DNA of 15,000 bases, from the NCBI GenBank assembly GCA_016946835.1, contig JACVTC010000013.1, forward strand, positions 1,165,001-1,180,000, written 5' to 3'. Both the position numbers and the translations under genes were made by a program. The stretch comes from Neocallimastix lanati (nom. inval.) (Eukaryota; Neocallimastigomycota; Neocallimastigomycetes; Neocallimastigales; Neocallimastigaceae). Each line of letters starts with the position of its first letter. Positions within the stretch are counted from its first letter, which is position 1. The notes under the pieces were generated by a model. It saw nothing but the letters and a program-made list of their open reading frames with translations, was not told the DNA's origin and made no database searches. Positions 1 to 8,758 of this stretch are shown piece after piece.

Positions 1-339
1 TATATTACAAGTATTATATTATATTAAATTTTATTATTAATTAAGGTTTTAATTTTTTCATATCCTTTTTTTTTTTATTTTTTTTACAAAAAAAAAATTT
101 TTTTTTATCACAAACTGATGTAATATAAAAAATTTAAATAAAAAAAAAGGAGGTTGGTTAAGGTTTTAATAAAACGGTTAAAAAAAATTAATTAAAATTT
201 TTTTTTTTTTTTTTTTTTAAAAAATTATAATATTATTATTTTTAATTATATGATTCCTTTTTTATTATTATTATTATTATGATATATTAAAGTTGAATTA
301 TCTTTTTACCGTTGTTTTAATTTATTTATTTTGAATATA
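1..339. other. AT-rich upstream spacer, no gene seen
   Basis: This stretch is almost pure A/T with long homopolymer A and T runs and short ATT microsatellite (near 266-280). I see no coding potential on either strand. The only non-AT islands are a phrase of the form TTAAGGTTTTAAT that occurs twice (about 41-53 and 158-170) and two short copies of an ACGGTT/ACCGTT-like word (near 173 and 308). These could be upstream regulatory words of the beta-glucosidase gene, but nothing here demonstrates that. Confidence 0.6.
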
Positions 340-478
340 TTAAAATAAAATAAAATAAATAATAAATAATAAATAATAATAAATAATAAATAATAAATAA
401 TAAATAATTAAATAATTGAATAATAAATAATTAAATAATTGAATAATAAATAATTAAATAATAAATAATAAATAATTA
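340..478. repeat. AATAAAT-type tandem array with a 23-bp higher-order unit
   Basis: A run of AATAAAT heptamers passes into about two and a half copies of a ~23 bp unit (roughly 392-470) that interleaves AATAAT, AAATAATTG and AATAATAAA. It lies about 70 bp upstream of the TATA-like box of the first beta-glucosidase gene. A similar heptamer array recurs at about 4965-5113. It is a simple-sequence repeat and nothing else is inferred about function. Confidence 0.8.
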
Positions 479-545
479 TGTAAATATATATTTTTTTAAT
501 CTTTTATTTTTTTAATATATATAAATTTTATAAAATTTTAAATCA

Positions 546-617
546 TATAAAAGATGAAATTTCTTTCTTTTTTTTTTTATTCCTCAATTAATAATTTTAA
601 TAAACCTTTTGATAAGG
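546..617 (+). promoter_or_regulatory. Putative core promoter and leader element of beta-glucosidase copy 1
   Basis: A TATA-like box TATAAAAG (546-553) is followed by a pyrimidine tract (about 560-581) and then by the dyad CCTT-N5-AAGG (605-617). The start codon lies 151 bp beyond the dyad. The same three elements occur upstream of copy 2, with 59 bp versus 58 bp from TATAAA to the dyad, although the rest of the upstream DNA is largely unalignable. If transcription starts about 30 bp after the TATA box, within or near the pyrimidine tract, the dyad lies in the 5' untranslated leader. Function is inferred only from conservation between the copies. Confidence 0.55.
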
Positions 618-767
618 AAGAAAAATTTAAAAAATTATTAATAGTTATAGATATATTTAATAGAGTAATTAATTAAAAAATTAATATCATAAAAAAAAAA
701 TATATATAAAAATTAAATAAAAAAAATAATAGAATAAAATAAATTAAATAATTTAAAAAAAAAAAAA

Positions 768-2726
768 ATGAAGACTCTTACTATTTTCACTACTTTATTA
801 GCTGTTTCTGCTGCTAAGAAATGCGTTGTTAAGGAACCAGCCAACGCTGCTGAAGTTGCCGATGTTGCTTCTGAAGCTGAAACTGAAGCTGCCGTCGTTT
901 CTGATGATGAAACTAAACCAATTGAAGATGATGAAGATTCTGCTGATGAACCAGAAAAGAAGGGAAAACTCCCATCTGACTTCAAATGGGGTGCTGCTAC
1001 TGCTGCTTACCAAGTTGAAGGTGCCTGGAATGTAGATGGTCGTGGTGAATCTGTCTGGGATCACTTCACTCACCTCTACCCAAAGAACGTTGAATCTGGT
1101 GACAGATCTAACAAAGATTCCACTAACGGTAATGTTGCTTGTGATTCTTACCACAAGTTCGATGAAGATGTTAAGATGATGAAAATCATGAACGCTAATC
1201 ACTACCGTTTCTCCATCTCTTGGTCTCGTCTTTTCCCAAAAGGTGTAGCTAAGAAGGTTAATGGTAAATGGGAAGTTAACGAAAAGGGTGTTGAATACTA
1301 TGATATGGTTATTAACACTCTTCTTGAAAACAACATTACTCCACTCGCTACTCTTTACCACTGGGATATGCCATATGCTCTTCATGAGAAGTATGGTGGT
1401 TGGTTAGATTACCGTTCTCAATTCGATTTCGCCAACTACGCTGAATTCTGTTTCGAACACTTTGGTGATCGTGTTAAGGGATGGATTACCATTAATGAAC
1501 CATGGGTTAACTGTGTTAGTGGTTACAAGAATGGTCCAGGTAAAGCTCCATACAGATGTACTGGTGAAGCTCCACGTAAGCTTGCCAATGACACCACTGG
1601 TCTTGATTTAGAAGGAGGTTGTTCCTATGAAATTGGTCCAACTAAGTACACTAAGGATTCTGAAGAACTTCCAGCTAATCGTCCACCACAAAAGTTAGAA
1701 GATGTCTGGTGTTCTCACAACATTCTTCTTGGTCACGCTCAAGCTGTCAAGGTTTACCGTGAAAAGTTCCAAAAGAAGCAAAAGGGTCTCATTGGTATTA
1801 CCATTGATGGTGAAGCTCAAATTCCATATGAAGAAGCTGGTATGAGTGAAGAAGAATATGAAAACAACAAGAAGTACGCTAACTTAGCTGCTGAATTCCG
1901 TATTGGTTGGTACTCTGATCCAGTTATTTTCGGTGATTACCCAGAATCCGTTAAGCAAAGAAATGGTAAGGATTTACCAGAATTCACAGCTGAAGAAAAG
2001 AAGTTATTAAAGGGATCTTCCTCTGACTTCTTAGGTTGGAACACTTATACTTCTCACTGGGCTGCTCAAGTCAAGAATGAAGATGGTAGCTATGTTGAAC
2101 CACCAAGTGATGAAGAAGCTAGCTACGATAACTCTAAGAGAGATATGTGGGATGATAACTGTAAGGGACGTGGAGATGGTTGGACTTGTATTCCACCAAC
2201 TCTTGGTTCTCAAGCTGGTTCATCCTGGAACACCAAGTATGGTCCAACTATTCGTGTTGGTCTTAACTGGTTCTCTAAGCGTTATGAAGGTCTCATCAAG
2301 AATGGTATCATTATTACCGAAAACGGTTGTGCCCAACCAAACTACAAGGTTAGCCGTGCCAATGATCAAGTTACTCTTGATTACTGGAAGTCTATTGGTA
2401 AGGAAGAATATGCCGATACCTATGATGAAGACATTATTGAAGATGAAAAGAATCTTGATGGTACTCTTATCCACGATACTTACCGTATTGACTGGTACAA
2501 GCAATACCTTGAAAACCTTCGTCTTGCTTATGTCGAAGATGGTGTTGATGTTCGTGGTTACATGGCCTGGTCTTTAGTTGATAACTTCGAATGGGAAAAT
2601 GGTTATGAAACTCGTTTCGGTATGAGTTACATTGACTTCTACAATGACAAGGAATTAAAGCGTGTTCCAAAGGATTCTCTTACCTTCCTTGGTCAATGGT
2701 ACTTAGAAAATGTTGAACAAGAGTAA
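768..2726 (+). CDS. Secreted GH1 beta-glucosidase, copy 1
   Basis: Encodes 652 residues. The product should hydrolyse terminal beta-glucosyl bonds of cellobiose and short cellodextrins with retention, releasing glucose outside the cell. Residues 1-16 form a secretion signal (short Lys start, hydrophobic core, likely cut after the Ala pair). Residues 22-66 are an acidic Glu/Asp/Ala-rich linker. The GH1 barrel runs from about 68 to 648: N-terminal signature with Gln82 and Glu84, HW at 198-199, acid/base Glu244 in TINEPW, nucleophile Glu518 in IITENG, and glycone-binding Glu608-Trp609 in NFEWE. Extra Cys pairs (264/285, 465/474) may form disulfides. The length fits anaerobic-fungal GH1 enzymes. 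There is no fungal dockerin and no intron. The start has an A-only run before ATG and is followed by a good signal peptide. Codon use is strongly biased, suggesting high expression. A near-identical copy lies 6 kb downstream. A 6-phospho-beta-glucosidase is less likely for a secreted fungal enzyme. Confidence 0.96.
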   Translation: MKTLTIFTTLLAVSAAKKCVVKEPANAAEVADVASEAETEAAVVSDDETKPIEDDEDSADEPEKKGKLPSDFKWGAATAAYQVEGAWNVDGRGESVWDHFTHLYPKNVESGDRSNKDSTNGNVACDSYHKFDEDVKMMKIMNANHYRFSISWSRLFPKGVAKKVNGKWEVNEKGVEYYDMVINTLLENNITPLATLYHWDMPYALHEKYGGWLDYRSQFDFANYAEFCFEHFGDRVKGWITINEPWVNCVSGYKNGPGKAPYRCTGEAPRKLANDTTGLDLEGGCSYEIGPTKYTKDSEELPANRPPQKLEDVWCSHNILLGHAQAVKVYREKFQKKQKGLIGITIDGEAQIPYEEAGMSEEEYENNKKYANLAAEFRIGWYSDPVIFGDYPESVKQRNGKDLPEFTAEEKKLLKGSSSDFLGWNTYTSHWAAQVKNEDGSYVEPPSDEEASYDNSKRDMWDDNCKGRGDGWTCIPPTLGSQAGSSWNTKYGPTIRVGLNWFSKRYEGLIKNGIIITENGCAQPNYKVSRANDQVTLDYWKSIGKEEYADTYDEDIIEDEKNLDGTLIHDTYRIDWYKQYLENLRLAYVEDGVDVRGYMAWSLVDNFEWENGYETRFGMSYIDFYNDKELKRVPKDSLTFLGQWYLENVEQE

Positions 2727-2727
2727 A

Positions 2728-2854
2728 TTAATATATTAAATATATAAAAAGCTGATTTAAATGACAACTTTAATTATTTAATATATTAAAGTTGATCTAA
2801 ATGACAACAAAAAAATTTAGTATGGTCTTTTATAATACTTATAGTTCAAAAAAA
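2728..2854 (+). other. 3' flank of copy 1 with a degenerate tandem repeat and shared end element
   Basis: Immediately after the stop there are two degenerate copies (2728-2768 and 2778-2808) of a unit that begins TTAATATATTAAA and ends GAT-C/T-TAAATGACAAC; the second copy lacks about 10 bp. Further on, AGTTCAAAAAA (2843-2853) is also present in the 3' flank of copy 2 (10774-10784), preceded there by a similar AT-rich stretch. This is probably the remnant of a homologous 3' untranslated region. No polyadenylation signal can be singled out in such AT-rich DNA. Confidence 0.5.
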
Positions 2855-3331
2855 TAATTAAAAATAGAAATTTTTTTTTTTTTTTATTAAAATATAATTT
2901 ATAGTAAATTATTACTTAAATTATAAAAATATAATAACAAAATATAAAAAAATTAAATAAAATATAATAAATAAAAGAAAATATAAATATAATAGTTTGT
3001 GAGTATCGTGTATCATAAATAAATTTTAGTGTATATTATTATATTAATATTTGTTAATTTTCATTTAAAATTAAAAATTAAATTTTACCAGTATAAATAT
3101 TGTTAAAGAAAAAAAATTTTTTTCATAATGTTGATATATTTTAATATAAATTATTATAATGTATAATTGTAAAATTTTAATTTATATTGTACTATTCTAA
3201 TAATATAATACAATGATAAAGAATATGAAGATCAAAAATTTCATAAAATTCTTTATAACTAATATTTAGTGATTTAATTTTATATTTTTAATTTTTTTAA
3301 AAAAAAAATATTAATGTATATATAATACATA
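2855..3331. other. AT-rich spacer, nothing recognised
   Basis: AT-rich DNA with long A and T runs and no open frame or RNA gene that I can support. A small less AT-biased patch near 2995-3015 has no recognisable identity. Confidence 0.6.
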
Positions 3332-3541
3332 TATAGTATAAATTGGAAAATGAAATTATTTTTAAAGTAGGAATATTAACAATTATTAATTTTATGATAA
3401 AACTAAAATAAAATGATGTAGTGACTAAGACATCAATAGTTTTTATTTTATTTTATTTTTTTTTTTTTATTAAAAAAAATATATATATATTATTAATAGT
3501 TCTTTTGTTTTAAATATTAAAAATCTAAAACAATAAAATTA
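3332..3541. repeat. Left copy of a ~215 bp direct repeat
   Basis: Starts TATAGTATAAATTGG and ends ACAATAAAATTAA. It matches 4512-4735 over its whole length with about eight substitutions outside the homopolymer runs, plus indels; the left copy lacks about 35 bp present in the right copy after AAAACTAAA. It contains a small hairpin with stem TGATGT/ACATCA (3414-3435) and an AT-rich inverted repeat near its end (3505-3533, stem TTGTTTTA/TAAAACAA). The two copies bracket a LINE fragment. It may be a short dispersed repeat or one end of a local duplication. Confidence 0.8.
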
Positions 3542-3559
3542 AAAATATTGCAATTAGAA

Positions 3560-4250
3560 GTGGTTGAGTTTTTGATGATTGTCCTAAATTCTGCACTTGC
3601 TGTGGTAAAGGTGAGCAATCTTTTATTCATTGAATATTTAAATGCTCTACCTTTTCTCTGTGACAATGATTTATTCATTTAATTTGCCGATAAAGTAAGG
3701 AAATCTTTCCTTACTTCCTTCTTATTCTAATATTTTAGAATATGAAAATTTCATTAACAGATATATTTATATTTTCCTTCTTGGTGGAATTTCAGCTTTA
3801 GATGATCTACAATTCGATGCCGGGGAACAGAGACATTTATGTGAACAACTATTAAAAAATTCACAGGGGTCTACTGTTCCGTATATTATGGGTCTTGTTG
3901 GAATATCTTGTTAATACAATGCTAATTATCAGTAGCTCTCTTGAGTTACTTTTTGAGAAGTTTAACAAAAAACACTATCATTACCAAGAGTGCCGACATC
4001 GTACCGATATGACATAGGAATAGTGCAGTTAGAAGTCCCATTAATTTTCATCAATATATATTAACTAACAGCACTGTTCCGAACACAGAACCTATAGTAA
4101 GTAATTCAACTTTTTTGATGATCTTTCTTGGAGTTTAGGGGAGAGTTTAGTGGATACCACACTATCTATTTTAAAGATGTTAACTTCTTTGTTATATTAT
4201 TTTAGATTTAACTAGTGATCATGTTACTACACATAGTATACATCACACCA
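3560..4250 (+). mobile_element. Decayed 3' fragment of a LINE-type retrotransposon
   Basis: This island is clearly richer in G/C than its surroundings and has coding-like stretches. Frame 3574-3645 reads a Cys/His motif CPKFCTCC followed nine residues later by His, then a stop, then Cys five residues after the His. The spacing is identical to that in the larger LINE at 14172-14238 (CPNFCPCC, His, Cys). A second open segment (about 3768-3914) contains FLLGG, as at 14535-14560 in the larger element. A third (about 3971-4003) reads NTITITKSADI, matching NRTTTTKSINAE near 14746. The order of the three matches is conserved. This is therefore the 3' end of a related but diverged element, broken by stops (for example 3631) and frameshifts. 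No reverse transcriptase remains. The exact 3' end is not defined; 4004-4250 has no recognisable content beyond composition. Confidence 0.75.
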
Positions 4251-4511
4251 AAATTTTTATTAACTTTTGAACTTATTTTTATTCTTTATTACATTAAATT
4301 TTCTTTGATTAGTTAAAATTTGTTTATGTTTAATTTTTTTTTTTTTTTGTTTTACTTAATCTTTTACATACATTTTATTTATTTTTTTATCTTTTAATTA
4401 TATAATGTATTTTTTTTATTAAATATAATACATTAAAATATATTAATCTAATTAATAAAGCATTGGAAGTGTATTCTCTTCCTAGTCTTAAAATATATAT
4501 ATATATATATG
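4251..4511. other. AT-rich spacer between LINE fragment and right repeat
   Basis: AT-rich DNA with T runs and an AT dinucleotide run (about 4493-4510). A short more mixed patch (4458-4490) has no recognisable identity. No gene seen. Confidence 0.6.
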
Positions 4512-4735
4512 TATAGTATAAATTGGAATATGAAATTATATTTAAAGTAGGAATAATAACCATTATTAATTTTATGATAAAACTAAATTATTTGAAAGGC
4601 TAAAATAAATAAAATTATAAATAAAATGATGTAGTGATTAAGACATCAATAGTTTTTATTTTATTTTTTTTAAAAAAAAAAAATTATTAACAGTTCTTTT
4701 GTTTTAAATGTTAAAAATTTAAAACAATAAAATTA
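4512..4735. repeat. Right copy of the ~215 bp direct repeat
   Basis: Matches 3332-3541 in the same orientation. The hairpin TGATGT/ACATCA is conserved (4627-4648), with one substitution in the ten-base loop. Near the end, 4699-4727 is a perfect 11-bp inverted repeat (TTGTTTTAAAT/ATTTAAAACAA, seven-base loop), better than in the left copy. A segment of about 35 bp just before the hairpin is absent from the left copy. Confidence 0.8.
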
Positions 4736-4964
4736 ATACATCATTGATATTATAATATATAATTATAATATTATTAAAACAAAAATTATATAATTAATTA
4801 ATATAAATAAGAACAATAAAATATAAAAATATAATTATTGTATAATAATGAAAAAAATAAAATTAATAATAATAATAAATTTAATAATTAATAAATATAA
4901 TAAATTATAATTAACAATAATAGTAAATAGTATTTATATATATTATATTACAATTAATAATTTA
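4736..4964. other. AT-rich spacer, nothing recognised
   Basis: Almost pure A/T with imperfect AAT runs. No open frame, RNA gene or mobile-element signal seen. Confidence 0.6.
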
Positions 4965-5113
4965 TAAATAATAAATAATAAATTATAAATAATAAATAAT
5001 AAATAATAAATAATATAAATAATAATAATAAATAATAAATAATAAATAATAATAATAAATAATAAATAATAAATAATAAATAATAAATAATAAATAATAA
5101 ATAATAAATAATA
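4965..5113. repeat. AATAAAT heptamer array
   Basis: Many tandem copies of AATAAAT, interrupted by AAT insertions, cover about 150 bp. The longest uninterrupted stretch is roughly 5057-5105. It is the same repeat type as at 340-478. Simple-sequence DNA only. Confidence 0.85.
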
Positions 5114-6402
5114 ATAAATTATTAAAAATTATTATAAATAAATGATTGTTTTATTTATATAAATATATCAATAATATTCATTAATAATTAATAAATTAGG
5201 AAAATTTTTAAATCTTAGTTAATAATAAAATTGAAAAATAAAGTTTAATAAAAAAAAAAAGAACTATTTATAATATTGAAAAATAATAAAATTTTATTTT
5301 TATTAATTTTTAGAGTTTGTTGTTTTTTTATTTTAATTTAACTACAAGGTTTTGTGTAATAAAAAAGGAATATAAAAGTATTAAAGATGCAAAGTAAAAA
5401 ATAGGCTCTAAGATAAGGTATATATATAGTAATGTCAAAGGATATATAAAATGGATAAAAGAGTTTTTTTATTTTAACTTTTAATATAAAAATTCCTTTT
5501 TCTATTTTAATTGTATTTTTTTAGAAATTACTATTATTATTAAAAATTATTACTGCAAAAAATTAATTTTTTTTTCCAGACATTAATTTTGAATAACAAA
5601 ATATAATTAAATTTATAAAAAAATAAAAAAAAAAAAAAAAACTTTTTTTGTATAATACTTCATATATATTTAGATAAAATAATATTTAAAAATAAAATAT
5701 TACTGAATATATTAATTTTTTTTTATAATTTTTATTGTATTTATATTTACATTTATTTTTATATTCATAATATTTATTGTCTTAATATTTTAAGAGAAAA
5801 AAATATGAAAAAATATTTAAATAAAAAATGGTAAATATATGGAGTATTACTATTGAGAAAATAATATAATTTATTTTAATAGAACATTTAATAATAATAA
5901 TAATAATAATTATAATAATAATAATTGAAATGAATAATGAATAGTTATAATATTTTTAATAATTTTAATATTTTTTTTTTTAAATAATAAAATGAAATAC
6001 TAATATTATTAGGAATTAAAAAGTCAATATATTTTTTTTTAATCAAAAAATATTATAGAAATTAATAAAAATAATGTCAAAGAATATTTTTTTTAGTCGT
6101 GGTAGTTATAACATTTTAATCCAGATTATATAATTAAATAATTTCAACTAAAAAAGAAAATTAGATTTGTTTGGAAGAATTTGCATAGTTTACAAAACAA
6201 AGATGATTAAAATAAAATAAAAAATAAATAATAATAAAAAAAAAAAAAAAAGAATTAAATTATTGTTAACTGAATTAATTGCAATACTATATATAAATAT
6301 TTAAAAGAAATAAAAAAAAATTTAAAAAATTAAAAAATAAAAACAAGATTAACAATAAAATAAAATTACAATAAAATTAAAATTGAAAATAAAATTATAA
6401 AA
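5114..6402. other. AT-rich intergenic DNA, nothing recognised
   Basis: About 1.3 kb of AT-rich DNA with homopolymer runs and a short TAA microsatellite (about 5890-5920). The less biased patches near 5340-5450 and 6090-6200 do not give a convincing reading frame, tRNA or element remnant. A ten-base word AATGTCAAAG occurs near 5431 and 6073, with a variant at 6991. Confidence 0.6.
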
Positions 6403-6446
6403 AAATAAATAAATAAATAAAAGAAAGAAAAAAATATTTATTTATT

Positions 6447-6454
<8 letters not shown>
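6403..6454. repeat. Inverted repeat of AAAT and TTTA tetramers
   Basis: AAAT tetramers (6403-6420) and TATT tetramers (6435-6454) are reverse complements over about 17-18 bp, separated by a purine-only spacer of about 14 bp. This could form a hairpin or cruciform. It directly precedes the TTA microsatellite. Confidence 0.75.
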
Positions 6455-6497
<43 letters not shown>

Positions 6498-6502
6498 TAT
6501 AA

Positions 6503-6533
<31 letters not shown>

Positions 6534-6541
6534 TATTTATA

Positions 6542-6574
<33 letters not shown>

Positions 6575-6600
6575 TATAATTGTTATTATTATTTTTATTC
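6455..6600. repeat. TTA microsatellite organised in ~37-40 bp units
   Basis: A TTA/TAT triplet run is punctuated at regular intervals by TATTATTTATAATT (starting near 6491, 6531 and 6568), giving a higher-order period of 40 then 37 bp. This is low-complexity repeat DNA. Confidence 0.8.
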
Positions 6601-7163
6601 TTATTTTTTGCTAAAGTATGAAAAGAACATAATTAAAGTTAAATAAAAATTATTTCAATGACATAAAGAATTCAATAATATTTAAATATAATATAGTAAA
6701 AAGAAAGTATTAATATTTTAATTTATACCTTCCATAATAAATTAACTACTTAAAAATAGGTTATCATATAAATAGATAATGTAAATAATGTAAATAGATA
6801 ATAATTATATATTATATAATAATATTGAATAAATAATACCATTATAAATACATAATAATAATAATATAAAATAAATAATTATTGAATAATTTATATTTAA
6901 TATAGAGACATATAATAAGAATATTTATAAAAAAATAATTTAAATATTTTAAGGAATAAATAATTAAAACAAATTTAGGAATTATAGAGTAATGTCAAAA
7001 ATATAATATATATAAAAATATATAAAAACTGAATTTATATGTTCATATAATAGTTGTAGTTAATACATTGAAAATTATTTTTTTAGTTCGAATTAATAAT
7101 AAATTAATATTTATTATTAATTACAGCAAATATTAATAAATAATAATACAATAAAAAATAATA
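6601..7163. other. AT-rich spacer, nothing recognised
   Basis: AT-rich DNA without a supportable gene. It contains short duplicated phrases such as AATGTAAAT (about 6779-6795) and the recurrent word AATGTCAAAA (6991-7000). Confidence 0.6.
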
Positions 7164-7421
<258 letters not shown>

Positions 7422-8584
7422 TAATTAAAAAACAAAAGCTAATAATTACATATTTTTATTATTATTAATTATTTTTATTATTATTAATAATAAAAAAAAT
7501 GATTATATATATATATATAATATATAATATTTGAAATATTTAAAATTAAAAACTTTTATGATTATTATTTAGTGAAAAAATAAAATTTTTTTATTCTTTT
7601 GTTTTTTATTTAATCTTACTAAATATAAATATGCGCAAGAAATGATATGAAATAAATATATATATATATATTTTTTTTAATTTTATTTATATATAAAAAG
7701 TATAAGAGATGATACATTGAACATTTGAATTCTTAGTTTAATTATTTATAAATATAAAATTAAAAATTATAAAATATAAAAAATTATAAATATATAATTA
7801 TAAAATATATAATTATAAATATAATTTTAAATATATAAAATATAAAATATATGTATTGTATAATATCTATACATTATAAAAATTAAAATATTAAATATTT
7901 TTCAATTTTGCAACATTTAACTCAAATAATTTTATTAGTTCATTAGAGAAACTACTAAAACGTTTTGTTATACAATTTAATATTTTGTACCTTTAAATTA
8001 ATATAAATATGTGATCCGTGCTTTTTTTTATTTATTTAAAGAATATAATAATTGAAAAAAGCAAAAGTCATACTTAAACTATTGAAATATTTTTTAATAT
8101 ATTTTTAATTAGATTAATTTATTTATTCACTTTATTCGTATGTTTATAAAATTTTAATAATTATTATTTTTAAAACTATTGTTTTATTAAAAAAATCATT
8201 AATATTTAAAACTCATAGAATATTAATAATTAAGATTTCCTTTTTTTTTTTTTAGTACTACAAAAAAAAAAATATTATTTCTTATTATTTTTTATTATTA
8301 TTATTATTATTATAATTTTTTTGCCATTTATTATTGTTATTATTATTAATAATATTATTATTTATGATAATATAATATGTTAGGTTGTACAGTAACCCTT
8401 AGTAATATAGAAAATTAATTTTAATTTAAAAGTTAAAAATATATTTAAAATTATAATACTAATTTTAATATATATAAAATATTAATAAAAAAAATTTTTT
8501 TAATATATTTATTGTAAATCATTTTAGGGTTTCATTATAAACTTTAATTTATTATAAAGAATAATTAATTAAAAATGGAAAAGG
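7422..8584. other. AT-rich spacer upstream of copy 2
   Basis: AT-rich DNA with AT dinucleotide runs (about 7507-7520 and 7657-7672), AT-only near-palindromic blocks (7741-7855) and ATT runs (about 8285-8360). The few mixed patches (7915-8060, 8375-8405) give no reading frame or RNA gene that I can support. Confidence 0.6.
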
Positions 8585-8586
8585 TA

Positions 8587-8657
8587 TATAAATATTTAAA
8601 TTTTCTTCTTTTTTTTTTTCAATAAATCATTTTTTAAAATAAGTCCTTTAAATAAGG
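8587..8657 (+). promoter_or_regulatory. Putative core promoter and leader element of beta-glucosidase copy 2
   Basis: TATA-like box TATAAAT (8587-8593), pyrimidine tract (about 8601-8620) and dyad CCTT-N5-AAGG (8645-8657) repeat the arrangement upstream of copy 1, with 58 bp from box to dyad. The start codon is 102 bp beyond the dyad, so the predicted leader is about 50 bp shorter than in copy 1. The five-base centre differs (TAAAT here, TTGAT in copy 1), while the CCTT and AAGG arms are identical. Confidence 0.55.
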
Positions 8658-8758
8658 AGAAAAAAATAGATTTAAAAAAAAATATTATTTAAGTTAAATT
8701 ATCATTTATTAATAATAAATATAGATTATTTATTTTTTAATTTATTAAATTATTAAGG

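Noticed and set aside
605-617. CArG (MADS-box) binding site
   Set aside because: The canonical site has six A/T bases between CC and GG; here there are nine, and copy 1 has a G in the centre.
798-1385. Long antisense open frame opposite beta-glucosidase copy 1 (and the same at 8789-9376)
   Set aside because: It is a by-product of the strong codon bias of the sense gene; the product is low in recognisable motifs and its conservation simply follows the sense strand.
2077-2577. Second plus-strand frame of 166 codons inside the beta-glucosidase (also 10068-10568)
   Set aside because: It is a +1-frame shadow of the GH1 gene with no domain and a Leu/Val/Met-rich composition expected from frame-shifted biased codons.
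2600-2726. C-terminal fungal dockerin on the beta-glucosidase
   Set aside because: No Cys-rich module follows the GH1 barrel; the protein ends about four residues after the last conserved helix in both copies.
3414-3435. tRNA gene or intact SINE at the D-arm-like hairpin
   Set aside because: No T-arm (B-box), anticodon arm or acceptor stem can be found around it.
3332-4735. LTR retrotransposon bounded by 215 bp LTRs
   Set aside because: The repeats do not begin with TG and end with CA, no primer binding site or polypurine tract is clear, and the internal part encodes LINE rather than gag-pol sequence.
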